A stretch of DNA of 64,000 nucleotides from Yersinia massiliensis (GTDB lineage Bacteria; Pseudomonadota; Gammaproteobacteria; Enterobacterales; Enterobacteriaceae). The position numbers were made by a program, and so were the translations under genes. The stretch lies in assembly GCF_003048255.1 (NCBI RefSeq), contig NZ_CP028487.1, positions 2,976,001 through 3,040,000 on the forward strand, given 5' to 3'. How positions within the stretch are numbered: position 1 is the first letter of the stretch; each line of letters begins with the position of its first letter. A model generated the notes under the pieces. It had not been told where the DNA came from and did not search any database. It worked only from the letters and a program-made list of their open reading frames with translations. Positions 23,961 through 31,656 of the stretch are shown piece by piece.

Positions 23961-25079
23961 AGCTGCCTCGATATTCAGACTATCGTTGGTGGTAAGAGGC
24001 CCGGTTAGTGTTAGCGCACTTCCGGGCTTCGTTATTTCTTGAGCATCTAAAGCCCCAAGGTGGAACACACTATAAGCATCAACAGTGTTCCACTTCAACC
24101 ATTTTATTAATTTATTTTTTGTGTATACTGTGTTCCACCAAATGATTGAGGATTCAGTAATGGCAACAGGTAGCGTTAATGCCAAATCACAAAAAATACA
24201 TGCCAGAGTTCCGCATGAAGTTATTGATGAAGTTGAATTAGTGAAAGATGACGGTGAAAGTACCTCGCAATTTGTCGTGGCTGCTTTGCAAGGTGAGATC
24301 AAACGCCGTAAGCGCAAGAAGGCCAAAGAAGCACCAGAGGGCTGAATAGGCTTACTCACAGTAACTCTGTGACCTACGAAAATTTCGCAGGTACGGATAT
24401 GCTGATTTGTTCCATCGTCCAGAGTTGGAGGTTGTTGATTTACCTCATAACTCAGATTTGAGGAATCATGATTTATCTTACAGTCCAGAACTGGACTGCG
24501 TTGATTTTCCTCATGAATCAAAAACGGCACCATCTCAAGGGTAGTGTTCTCAGCACTGCCCTTTTCTTTGCCTGTAACCTGCTGATTTTCATTGTTACAT
24601 CCGTTTCGAATGACTACCGAACCTGCGTAACGGTAATGTTCAGCCGAACCCGAATACTGTTCGCCTTTGATTTCCCGACAAACGGACTGTGCGTTCTTCG
24701 AAAGAATCAATGAGTTAGCTAATTGTCCTGTTTCAGCACAATTAAGTTTAATCAACAGGTTACGCCGCACCGGTAAACTCGGTGAATTGCCGTTTTTGAG
24801 CGGCGCTTGCTGAGCCGAATATTTGGCTGAGTAGCAATCTCCATTAAATTCTGAAGATTGATGCAAGTTGCTTTTACTGGTACCTCCGAAAGTTTCGCAG
24901 TTTAAATTTTGAGCGTTACTATTGCCGCCCTTAAACAGGACTGAAATTGCTGGGGCTGTTAGTAAGTAACCGAAAGTCACCTGCAAAATTTTTTGCAACT
25001 GACCCGAAATTACCGGGTTAGTATCCGACTCGCTCAAAGATAGTCGGTTCAGGGTGGCTGCTTGAGTTATGGGCATCAT
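23772..25079 (-). CDS. Long open frame joining a Ser/Asn-rich N-terminal part to the Icd-like protein
   Basis: A 435-codon frame from the ATG at 25079, which overlaps the stop of the upstream gene (ATGA), so initiation there is plausible. Residues 1-230 are Ser, Asn, Gln and Cys rich without recognised domain, and include a repeat of the type HEENQRSPVLD / YEVNQQPPTLDD. Residues about 245-310 lie antisense to the YlcI/YnfO-type gene, and about 345-372 read through the c4-like RNA into Icd. The segment KPGSALTLTGPLTTNDSLN comes from the c4 region. Either a fused product exists or the frame is open by chance; the short Icd start is safer. Confidence 0.4.
   Translation of the reverse strand: MMPITQAATLNRLSLSESDTNPVISGQLQKILQVTFGYLLTAPAISVLFKGGNSNAQNLNCETFGGTSKSNLHQSSEFNGDCYSAKYSAQQAPLKNGNSPSLPVRRNLLIKLNCAETGQLANSLILSKNAQSVCREIKGEQYSGSAEHYRYAGSVVIRNGCNNENQQVTGKEKGSAENTTLEMVPFLIHEENQRSPVLDCKINHDSSNLSYEVNQQPPTLDDGTNQHIRTCEIFVGHRVTVSKPIQPSGASLAFLRLRRLISPCKAATTNCEVLSPSSFTNSTSSITSCGTLACIFCDLALTLPVAITESSIIWWNTVYTKNKLIKWLKWNTVDAYSVFHLGALDAQEITKPGSALTLTGPLTTNDSLNIEAAMLNHTPTRFKFLFLAVHRSDLSAKPHRESVTAHSEQDARRSLAGQFVLSFAGRIPAQGVCNA
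23962..24036 (-). ncRNA. c4-like antisense RNA in the icd-ant leader
   Basis: On the minus strand GAAGCCCGG AAGTGCGCTAACACTAA CCGGGCCTC forms a 6-bp stem (23999-24004 with 24022-24027) with a 17-base loop. The spacer TTACCACCAA follows, then a second hairpin CGATA GTCTGAA TATCG (23969-23985), and then AGGCAGCT ATG. Size, two-hairpin layout and location just before icd fit c4 RNA of P1/P7 as I remember it. In that system the processed RNA pairs near the icd start and blocks icd-ant translation. The target pairing was not identified. Confidence 0.6.
24060..24138. promoter_or_regulatory. Divergent promoter region with three GTGTTCCAC operators
   Basis: Sites are GTGGAACAC at 24060-24068 and GTGTTCCAC at 24085-24093 and 24130-24138. 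A minus-strand promoter TTGAAG-18-TATAGT (-35 24093-24098, -10 24069-24074) would start the c4-icd-ant transcript near 24062, with operators over the start and -35. A plus-strand TATACT at 24124-24129, next to the third site, would serve the YlcI/YnfO-type gene. One repressor could control both directions. Confidence 0.65.
24160..24345 (+). CDS. YlcI/YnfO family (DUF3950) small phage protein
   Basis: A 61-residue protein from ATG 24160 (MATGSVNAKSQKIHARVPHE). The pattern SQKIHARVPHEVIDEVELVK, then DGESTSQFVVAALQGEIKRR and a Lys/Arg tail, is the YlcI/YnfO family; it resembles a ribbon-helix-helix DNA-binding domain. It is the only plus-strand gene in the early region and is divergent from the c4-icd-ant operon. 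The adjacent GTGTTCCAC sites could be its operators, making it a candidate regulator of immunity. Confidence 0.85.
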   Translation: MATGSVNAKSQKIHARVPHEVIDEVELVKDDGESTSQFVVAALQGEIKRRKRKKAKEAPEG

Positions 25080-25588
25080 GCCACCACCTCCACACGCAGA
25101 CCTTTAGCTGTGTAGCCCTGAACTTGTTTACCATTCACACGAACCCGCTTTTTAGTCAGTAAACGGATGTGGTCGCCATATACATGAAGTAACTTCCCAT
25201 CTAAAGCGACCTCGTTATAACCATATCGAGGCTTATGTGACACCTGCACAAATGGGTTGTAATCCCTGCTAGATAAGGGATCTGCTGGGCATACCCCCTT
25301 ATCATTGCCAGTTACCCGATACAGCCAAAAGCTCTCTTTTTTCCCTGTCAACTTTCGCGTACGAACCGGAACATAGCCAGCTTTACGCATGGCAATACTG
25401 AACGCTGAATCATCGGGATAATACTGGCGACGAATATTGGCAGGGGCAGAAATAGCGAAACTTTGTTTAGTCCAATACTCCGTCCACTGGCTAACAAACT
25501 CGATAGGCAAGCCATTAACATTAATACCGCTGAGTACGATTTTGGGCTGAGTTTGGGTACTGCCAATTAAGGCATTTAATTTTTTCAT
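25076..25588 (-). CDS. Prophage early protein of unknown function
   Basis: A 170-residue basic protein beginning MKKLNALIGSTQTQPKIVLS, with GAAGGA before the ATG. It contains aromatic-rich segments (VSQWTEYWTKQSFAISAPAN, ESFWLYRVTGNDKGVCPADP) and a C-terminal basic repeat (LLTKKRVRVNGKQVQGYTAK) suggestive of nucleic acid binding. It lies between alpA and the long frame. No family was recognised. Confidence 0.65.
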   Translation of the reverse strand: MKKLNALIGSTQTQPKIVLSGINVNGLPIEFVSQWTEYWTKQSFAISAPANIRRQYYPDDSAFSIAMRKAGYVPVRTRKLTGKKESFWLYRVTGNDKGVCPADPLSSRDYNPFVQVSHKPRYGYNEVALDGKLLHVYGDHIRLLTKKRVRVNGKQVQGYTAKGLRVEVVA

Positions 25589-25696
25589 GTTGAATTATCC
25601 TTCGTTAAATCATTTGGTAGCTGTAGCGATGGAAATCAAATGCTGGATTAAACCTAACGCAAATACACGCAACAAATGCACACCCTATATGCTTAA

Positions 25697-25903
25697 TTAG
25701 GCGACCTCCTTGCGGGATTCAGCAATGCGTTGATTGATCCACTCGTCAATTTCGCTTTCAACGAAGGCAATGGAACGGGTACCGATTTTAATGGATTGAG
25801 GGAAGCGATTCTGGCTGATGAGACGGTAAAGCCAAGCCTTACTGTAACCAGTGCGGCGTTGGACTTCTGATAAGCGGATGAGTGATTGTGCGACTCGCTG
25901 CAT
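25697..25903 (-). CDS. AlpA-family regulator or excisionase
   Basis: A 68-residue MerR-like winged-helix protein (MQRVAQSLIRLSEVQRRTGY, then SKAWLYRLISQNRFPQSIKI, ending in FVESEIDEWINQRIAESRKE), the standard AlpA pattern. GGAAGG lies 4 bases upstream. In P4-like elements AlpA/Vis proteins regulate the integrase and promote excision, and lie near the integrase. Here one unrelated gene and a repeat array separate the two. Confidence 0.93.
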   Translation of the reverse strand: MQRVAQSLIRLSEVQRRTGYSKAWLYRLISQNRFPQSIKIGTRSIAFVESEIDEWINQRIAESRKEVA

Positions 25904-26070
25904 ATTGCCTTCCTATTGGTTTCATTTAACGTCACATGACGTCAGTAGACTCCAGAGAAGGCTAACTAATAATTACTGTATTTTATATGGCAAAGATACG
26001 TTCATATTTAACGCTAACGCCATCCCAAAACCATATGAAAAAATAGAGTTATTTACCGGACAAAGACCCA

Positions 26071-27000
26071 TTAAAATCCATAGACTTTGTCCATTTTTAA
26101 TTTTTTTACCATATCCCAACATCTTTGAATTGTTTTTCTATCAATATAATTTTCAACAAATTCTGCGTTTAAAAAAATTTGTGCACCTCTTACATGACTC
26201 TTTTTGGCATACATCAGAAATAATTTAAGTATCTCTACAGCGAGAGCTCTCTCTTTTAGAGTTTCATCCTTTCTAGATGTCAGTATAAAGTCACTCATTA
26301 AAGAAGCATTTTCCCCCATTCTCTCAAGGGAATTTTTTTCTGCTCCTCCCAAATTGGATAAACTAAAAAATGTAAAAACGGAATGTTCACTAAGTTTTAA
26401 CAATTCATCGGTTAATATCTTATAAGTATCTAATGTTTTTTTCCCTTCACCATACGCTTTATATAATTCACCTGATAGATACCCCCAAATTATACGCAGT
26501 AACCAATTCTCAAACCTAGAGAAGTTATGGTCTCTATCCATCCACCCTGGATGTTTTTCGTTTAGAATATTGATCCATTTAGACTTATCCGTTTCAACTT
26601 CAGATTTTATATATTTTCTCACCAGTATTTTTAATTCGATATGTTTTTTTGGATCTATTACCTGTTGTATTGTTATACCGACGACATTCATACTTTTACT
26701 AATTGAACGGTCAGATATAATTTCACTCCAAATACTATTACACAATTGTAATTGCTCAGGAGAAATATACTCATCAATCCCTTCGTAAACAGCGAGCAAA
26801 TACTCGTTCAAGTCATCATCACTTTTAATAAGGTCTATTGCTTCAAATGGGCTTATTAAACCTGGTCGGGTATAACTTAAATTTCTAATTTTACCTCTAG
26901 GTATCAACCAAATACGTTCTCGATCATCAAGAGAATCTAATAGCTTACAGCACCTTTCTAATTCACTCGGACTATGGGACAACTTCACATGCCACCTCAC
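26071..27000 (-). CDS. AT-rich accessory gene of unknown function beside the integrase
   Basis: A 309-residue protein, largely helical and acidic, with no recognised domain. It begins MRWHVKLSHSPSELERCCKL from a GTG at 27000; a second GTG at 26988 is possible. Segments such as IWLIPRGKIRNLSYTRPGLI and NWLLRIIWGYLSGELYKAYG suggest a soluble protein. The DNA is clearly more AT rich than the neighbouring phage genes, a sign of separate acquisition. It has its own promoter with a LexA-like box, and an iteron array separates it from int. Cargo genes at this place in P4-like prophages often act in defence, but nothing in the sequence proves this. Confidence 0.65.
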   Translation of the reverse strand: MRWHVKLSHSPSELERCCKLLDSLDDRERIWLIPRGKIRNLSYTRPGLISPFEAIDLIKSDDDLNEYLLAVYEGIDEYISPEQLQLCNSIWSEIISDRSISKSMNVVGITIQQVIDPKKHIELKILVRKYIKSEVETDKSKWINILNEKHPGWMDRDHNFSRFENWLLRIIWGYLSGELYKAYGEGKKTLDTYKILTDELLKLSEHSVFTFFSLSNLGGAEKNSLERMGENASLMSDFILTSRKDETLKERALAVEILKLFLMYAKKSHVRGAQIFLNAEFVENYIDRKTIQRCWDMVKKLKMDKVYGF

Positions 27001-27089
27001 ACCCTCTAGTGTTGGGGACTATGCCGGCCAGTAGAGGTGTACTGGTTTTCGGGGATCAGCCTAGGCACAGCCTTATTCTCTTGAGGTCT

Positions 27090-27119
27090 ACTATAAATCA
27101 CCACTGTATACTCGTCCAG
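27090..27119 (-). promoter_or_regulatory. Promoter with LexA-like box for the 26071-27000 gene
   Basis: On the minus strand TGGACG-17-TATAGT (-35 27113-27118, -10 27090-27095) lies about 90 bases before the gene. A LexA-like sequence CTGGACGAGTATACAG at 27104-27119 overlaps the -35; it differs from CTGT-N8-ACAG by one base. Damage-inducible expression is possible. Confidence 0.4.
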
Positions 27120-27254
27120 CACCTACCCCACCGATGCACAGCATCACTTCACATTTTCACATCAAACTGTGGTGAGCAATTTCAGCTTATCAATTACAGG
27201 TTTAGGGTGATTTAGCTGAGAGAAAGCAAGATTTTCGGGAGATAACGCGATTAG

Positions 27255-27366
27255 GGTCGGTTCAAATGGCCTAAAGTCGGTTCAGGGTCGGTTCAAAAAA
27301 TGAATTAATTAACTTATAAATCAACAAACTAAAATATTGAACCGACTGAACCTACTGAACCGACCC
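27255..27366. repeat. GGTCGGTTCA iteron array, three direct and three inverted
   Basis: Direct copies lie at 27255-27264, 27275-27284 (AGTCGGTTCA) and 27286-27295. Inverted copies lie at 27338-27347, 27347-27356 (TGAACCTACT, weaker) and 27356-27365. A TTTTTT run follows on the plus strand. The AT-rich 42-base centre has no repeat. The array lies just past the integrase stop. It could be a binding array for the integrase, AlpA or the replication protein, or a transcription barrier. Confidence 0.7.
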
Positions 27367-27401
27367 TTTTTTATTCCTCACGGAAGAGTTTTACCTAATA
27401 A

Positions 27402-28592
27402 CTAATCTTTCGACTGACGTTCTCTGCAATCCATATAGTCGGCATACCACTGAAGCATTTCCCGACGGCCATCCAAATACTGGGCGTGATTGTAGGTGCC
27501 GCGAATGCTGTTCTTATCGACGTGGGCAAGTTGTAGCTCTATCCAGGCTGAGTTATATCCCTGCTCATGCAAAATGGTGCTCATGGTATGCCGGAAGCCG
27601 TGGCCAGTCGCTCTACCACTGTAACCAATGCGTCGAATGAGAAGATTCATTGTCATCTCACTGATTGGCTTATCACCAATCCCTCGCCCAGGAAATACAA
27701 ACTCATATCCGCCACTGATAAGCTGAACTCGTCTCAGTAACTCCAGCGCTTGCTTCGATAGAGGGACTGCATGATTACGCCTCATTTTCATTCTTTCTGG
27801 CGGGATTTCCCAAAGGGCTTTATCCATATCAATTTCACGCCATACGGCCCCACGAAGCTCACCGGGTCTAAGCCCGGTAATAATCAGTAGCCTTAAAGCA
27901 TTCTTTACCACTTCACTTCCACGATAACCATTTACGCCATGCAGAAATGCTGGCAACTCCTCTGCGGTGAGATGAGCATAGTTATCTCTTTTGTGTGGTT
28001 TAAGGGCGCTGGATAAGTCTGGTGCGGGGTTATATTCTGCTCTACCAGTAACAATGGCGTATTTCCATACTTCGGCACACCGCTGCCTGACCTTACGAAC
28101 TTTCTCAGTAGCTCCACGGCGTTCCATTCTGGATAGTGCTTCTAATAGCTCGAGGGGTTTTATATCTTTAATGGGTCGATGCCCAATAAAGGGGAAAATA
28201 TCTTTCTCAAATGCGCTCATCATGTCTTTGCTATACCCCTCAGACCAGCGTTCGACATTTCGCCCGTACCATTCTCTGGCTATTGCTTCAAATGTATTGG
28301 ACTGCTCCAACAGTAGCGAACGTTTATTATCCTTGCGGACTTCACTTGGATTTTTACCGGCGGCAACCAGCTTTCGCATCTCATCACGTTTTTCTCTGGC
28401 CTCAGCCAAGGTGACTAATGGGTATGTGCCGAGAGATATCATTTTTGGCTTACCAGCAAATCGATAACGAAAGCGCCAGGCTTTTGAGCCATTGGGTTCA
28501 ACAATGAGAGATAACCCAAAGCCATCCGTTACGCTATAGGGTTTAGCATCGGGTTTTGAACGCTTAATTTGAAGGTCGGAAAGTGGTGGCAT
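27402..28592 (-). CDS. int: P4-family tyrosine integrase
   Basis: A 396-residue integrase. The N-terminal DUF4102-type arm-binding region (KPYSVTDGFGLSLIVEPNGS, then WRFRYRFAGKPKMISLGTYP) is followed by the core-binding domain and the catalytic domain. Catalytic residues are visible: Arg in ITGLRPGELRGAVW, the H-x-x-R of TGHGFRHTMST, His in LAHVDKNSIRG and the tyrosine in RGTYNHAQYL. It would recombine attP with the 3' end of the tRNA gene about 180 bases away. It reads away from the tRNA gene into the element. Confidence 0.95.
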   Translation of the reverse strand: MPPLSDLQIKRSKPDAKPYSVTDGFGLSLIVEPNGSKAWRFRYRFAGKPKMISLGTYPLVTLAEAREKRDEMRKLVAAGKNPSEVRKDNKRSLLLEQSNTFEAIAREWYGRNVERWSEGYSKDMMSAFEKDIFPFIGHRPIKDIKPLELLEALSRMERRGATEKVRKVRQRCAEVWKYAIVTGRAEYNPAPDLSSALKPHKRDNYAHLTAEELPAFLHGVNGYRGSEVVKNALRLLIITGLRPGELRGAVWREIDMDKALWEIPPERMKMRRNHAVPLSKQALELLRRVQLISGGYEFVFPGRGIGDKPISEMTMNLLIRRIGYSGRATGHGFRHTMSTILHEQGYNSAWIELQLAHVDKNSIRGTYNHAQYLDGRREMLQWYADYMDCRERQSKD

Positions 28593-28774
28593 GTGTATAG
28601 TTTTCCCTGCTGATGTGTAGAGCCACGATTAGCGCCGAAACTATACACAAAACTATGCACATGTGTATGTAGATTTAGGTTGATTTTAGTAGACGCTGGA
28701 ATAACTGAAATGTTCTGTAAGTGCCGTGATGACTGACTTGAGTAGACTCTGGGAGAGGGTAGTAGAAGTTGAGT

Positions 28775-28862
28775 TGGCGGAGGAGGAGAGATTCGAACTC
28801 TCGAACGGTTTCCCGTCGACGGTTTTCAAGACCGTTGCCTTCAGCCACTCGGCCACCCCTCC
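28775..28862 (-). tRNA. serT: tRNA-Ser(UGA)
   Basis: An 88-base tRNA with encoded CCA. The 5' acceptor strand GGAGGGG pairs with CTCCTCC before the discriminator G and CCA. The anticodon arm has CTTGAAA (anticodon TGA), there is a long variable arm as expected for tRNA-Ser, and the T arm has GTTCGAATC. The prophage lies on its 3' side with the integrase adjacent, so the 3' end of this gene is the probable attachment site, left intact. serT neighbours tusE in related genomes. Confidence 0.95.
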
Positions 28863-28874
28863 GCAACGGACCGA

Positions 28875-28903
28875 ACTATAAACAGAGCACTGTCGCTTGT
28901 AAA
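28875..28903 (-). promoter_or_regulatory. serT promoter
   Basis: On the minus strand TTTACA at 28898-28903 and TATAGT at 28875-28880 are separated by 17 bases, 12 bases upstream of the tRNA. This is a good sigma70 promoter. Confidence 0.75.
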
Positions 28904-29111
28904 GCTTGTTTGTGTTTAATCGACCAAAAAGCCGCCATCTCAATATCGAATGATGAATTAATCATCATGGCCGCACACTTGCTGCCCAGCCCCTCTATTC
29001 TTTTAGCATCCTCTCGCGCTCGTGATGGGACGAACTCACAGATTATTTTGGGCTACAGTCAAAAATTTGCTAAATTGATGGCCGTTTTATTAGGTGAGTC
29101 ACCGAGGTGAT

Positions 29112-29441
29112 ATGTTGGAGTTTGAAGGTCGGGCTATCGATACCGATGCGCAGGGCTATCTGAAAAACAGCGCAGACTGGAGCGAAGCTTTAGCGCCATT
29201 GCTGGCAGAACAAGAAGGTATTGTCCTCACCGAACCCCACTGGGAAGTGGTGCGTTTTGTGCGCGCTTTTTATCAAGAATTTAATACGTCACCCGCTATC
29301 CGCATGCTGGTCAAAGCCATGGCGCAGAAATATGGCGAGGAAAAAGGCAACAGTCGATATTTATATCGCTTGTTTCCCAAAGGCCCCGCAAAGCAGGCGA
29401 CGAAAATTGCCGGTCTACCCAAACCCGTGAAATGCATCTAG
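29112..29441 (+). CDS. tusE: Sulfur transfer protein TusE (2-thiouridine synthesis)
   Basis: A 109-residue protein from the ATG at 29112 ([20 protein letters not shown]), the conserved start; an in-frame TTG-type start further up is less likely. The C terminus has the conserved [20 protein letters not shown] and ends PKPVKCI, with the reactive cysteine as the second-last residue. TusE takes sulfur from TusBCD and passes it to MnmA for the wobble uridine of some tRNAs. It is related to DsrC. It is convergent with acyP. Confidence 0.95.
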   Translation: MLEFEGRAIDTDAQGYLKNSADWSEALAPLLAEQEGIVLTEPHWEVVRFVRAFYQEFNTSPAIRMLVKAMAQKYGEEKGNSRYLYRLFPKGPAKQATKIAGLPKPVKCI

Positions 29442-29517
29442 CAGGCGGCAGACTTGCCGCCATTGAATAATGGGATGGAGGCGTTAAAGCGGTTAGTCAT
29501 TCGTAGCGCAATAACCG

Positions 29518-29796
29518 TTAATAACGAATAGTAAAGGTTTCAAACGGCGTGATGGGATGGGGCTCAGTGAGCAAACGATCCACCCTCGCGCCTCGTGGCC
29601 CCCCTTGTTTTATCCACGCCAGCAAACTATCAACGGCATCTTGCTCACCGCAGGCCAACACCTCCACGCTACCGTCATCGCAATTTTTGGCGTATCCCGT
29701 CACCCCCAGTTTCTGGGCTTGACGTTGCGTACTGTAGCGAAAACCGACACCTTGAACGATGCCGTAAACATAAGCAGCTGTGCATACTGTTGCCAT
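29518..29796 (-). CDS. acyP: Acylphosphatase
   Basis: A 92-residue protein of the expected size. The signature [20 protein letters not shown] has the phosphate-binding arginine; the conserved asparagine lies in [20 protein letters not shown]. It hydrolyses acyl phosphates. In enterobacteria it lies beside tusE and rlmI; here umuDC is placed between acyP and rlmI. Confidence 0.95.
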   Translation of the reverse strand: MATVCTAAYVYGIVQGVGFRYSTQRQAQKLGVTGYAKNCDDGSVEVLACGEQDAVDSLLAWIKQGGPRGARVDRLLTEPHPITPFETFTIRY

Positions 29797-29937
29797 ATCG
29801 ACTCCTCATCTGCGCGATAATTTGCATTTTCCAGCTCATATTCCGGCAATACCGCACTTTTACCTCGCTGGCAGCCAACTCAATTATGGCCTCGAAATCC
29901 CCACTTCAACAGGCTATCCGTGCAAGATTGATCACCA

Positions 29938-31199
29938 TCATCTCACAACCGGTAATTCAGCCCACCTGGTGGTATAAGCTGGCGATAGCATCTCGCGTTT
30001 CATCTGCCAGCCCTTTTGTATGCCCTGCCCAGCAAACCACACCTTACCCTTACCCGATTGATTAATCTCATCTAGCGCTGCCATTAACGCCGCACTGTTC
30101 GCTTTTGGCTGGTTATCATCAAATAACCCCAATTGGGCAATACCTTGACTGTAGAAATCACCCAGCATCACCCCGCCTTTTTGATATCGATAACCATCCT
30201 TCCATATCGCATCAAGGCAACTCAATGCCGCAGCGATAATGTCCCGTGAATCCTGTGTGGGAATATGAAGCTTAGTGCTCACTATGTTGCCATAGTAAGG
30301 TTCATTGGGTGCAAAAGGGCTGGTTTTGATAAAGGCTGATATATGCCTGCAATATTGATGTTCACCACGCAGCTTTTCCGCCGCACGCACCGCATACCCA
30401 CAGATAGCTTCGCGCATGTCCTGATAACGGGTTATTCGCTCACCAAAGGACCGGCTACACACAATCTGCTGTTTTGTCGGAGCGAACTCTTCCAGCTCGA
30501 GACACTGTTCACCATTGAGTTCTCTGACGGTGCGCTCTAGCACGACATTGAAGTTTTTACGCACAAACTGCGAATGAGTGTCAGCCAACTGCAATGCCGT
30601 GTTGATGCCAAGCTGATTCAACTTTTTACCCATGCGACGACCAATACCCCAGATATCTTGAACTGGCGTTATGGCAAGTAATTTCCGCTGCCTGACAGGA
30701 TCGGATAAATCCAACACGCCACCGGTCTTACTCCACTGCTTGGCGGCATGATTTGCCAGCTTAGCCAGCGTTTTAGTTTGGGCAATTCCTACACCGACAG
30801 TGAGGCCTGTCCATTGTAGTGCCCGTTGCCGAACTTCCCGACCAAACTGATCCAGACTCATGCAATGATTGACCCCAGACACGTTCAGAAATGCCTCATC
30901 AATTGAATATATCTCCATGGCCGGCGACATAGATTCCAACACAGTCATAACCCGATTAGACATATCAGCATAAAGCTCATAGTTGCTGCTGAATGTCACC
31001 ACACCATATTTCTGGATCAGATTGCGCATCTTGAAATACGGCTCACCCATTTTAATACCCACTAATTTGGCTTCACGGCTACGCGCGATGACACAACCAT
31101 CGTTGTTTGAAAGGACGATTATCGGTTTCCCCTGTAAGTCTGGCCGGAATACAGACTCACAGGACGCATAAAAGAATTAACGTCAGCGAGGGCAAACAT
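29938..31199 (-). pseudogene. umuC: umuC, DNA polymerase V catalytic subunit, disrupted by a -1 frameshift
   Basis: The natural start at 31199 overlaps umuD and reads [10 protein letters not shown], after which one T is missing: a run of four T at 31170-31173 where five are needed. The restored frame reads YASCESVFRPDLQGKPIIVL and continues into an intact remainder (VGIKMGEPYFKMRN onward, Y-family motifs SIDEAF, VGVGIAQTKTLAKLANHAAK). With five T the protein would be about 420 residues, as in E. coli (422). The rest is undamaged, so the change is recent, a sequencing error or a phase-variable tract. An ATG in VGIKMG would give a protein without the first catalytic aspartate. Confidence 0.85.
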
Positions 31200-31623
31200 T
31201 TGTAGCCTCGTTTATGACGTATCTCACCACACCAAATGTTTCTAAATCATCTCCACTATCATTCAAAACGATAGGTGCATAATCGGGGTTCATCGCCTCT
31301 AGCTGTACAACAGGATGTAAGCACAGTTTTTTTACAGTGAACTCCCCACCAACAGACGCAATAATAATATCTCCATGTTGTGCCGTGATACTCCGATCTA
31401 CCACCAACAGAGAACCATCATAGATCCCCGCCCCCGTCATTGAATGACCCGACACGCGCACGAAATAAGTCGCTGCAGGGTGAGCAATACATAGCTCGTT
31501 CAGATCCAATGGTCGTTCGACATAATCTGCCGCAGGGCTTGGGAAACCTGCCGGAATCGTCTCGTTAAACAACGGGATAAGAACGACTTCACGCAACGGG
31601 GAGAGTGGGTAAAAAATCATCAT
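31183..31623 (-). CDS. umuD: UmuD, self-cleaving subunit of DNA polymerase V
   Basis: A 146-residue LexA-like protein. The cleavage site is in [13 protein letters not shown] (Ala25-Gly26). The catalytic Ser61 is in [10 protein letters not shown] and the Lys dyad member in [11 protein letters not shown]. After RecA-stimulated cleavage UmuD' joins UmuC for error-prone synthesis. A perfect LexA box lies upstream. The stop TGA overlaps the umuC start by 17 bases, the usual coupled arrangement. Confidence 0.95.
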   Translation of the reverse strand: MMIFYPLSPLREVVLIPLFNETIPAGFPSPAADYVERPLDLNELCIAHPAATYFVRVSGHSMTGAGIYDGSLLVVDRSITAQHGDIIIASVGGEFTVKKLCLHPVVQLEAMNPDYAPIVLNDSGDDLETFGVVRYVINEATNVCPR

Positions 31624-31640
31624 TCACACCTACAATACAA

Positions 31641-31656
31641 CTGTATATGCATACAG
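31641..31656. promoter_or_regulatory. LexA (SOS) box of umuDC
   Basis: CTGTATATGCATACAG fits CTGT-N8-ACAG exactly and lies 18 bases before the umuD start. The same 16 bases occur before sulA. Confidence 0.95.

Noticed and set aside
25693..25935. 80-residue frame overlapping alpA on the same strand
   Set aside because: It is in a shifted frame over alpA, whose family match and ribosome site are clear.
28675..28943. Small frames across the tRNA gene
   Set aside because: They cover the tRNA-Ser gene and its promoter; the tRNA explains the conservation.
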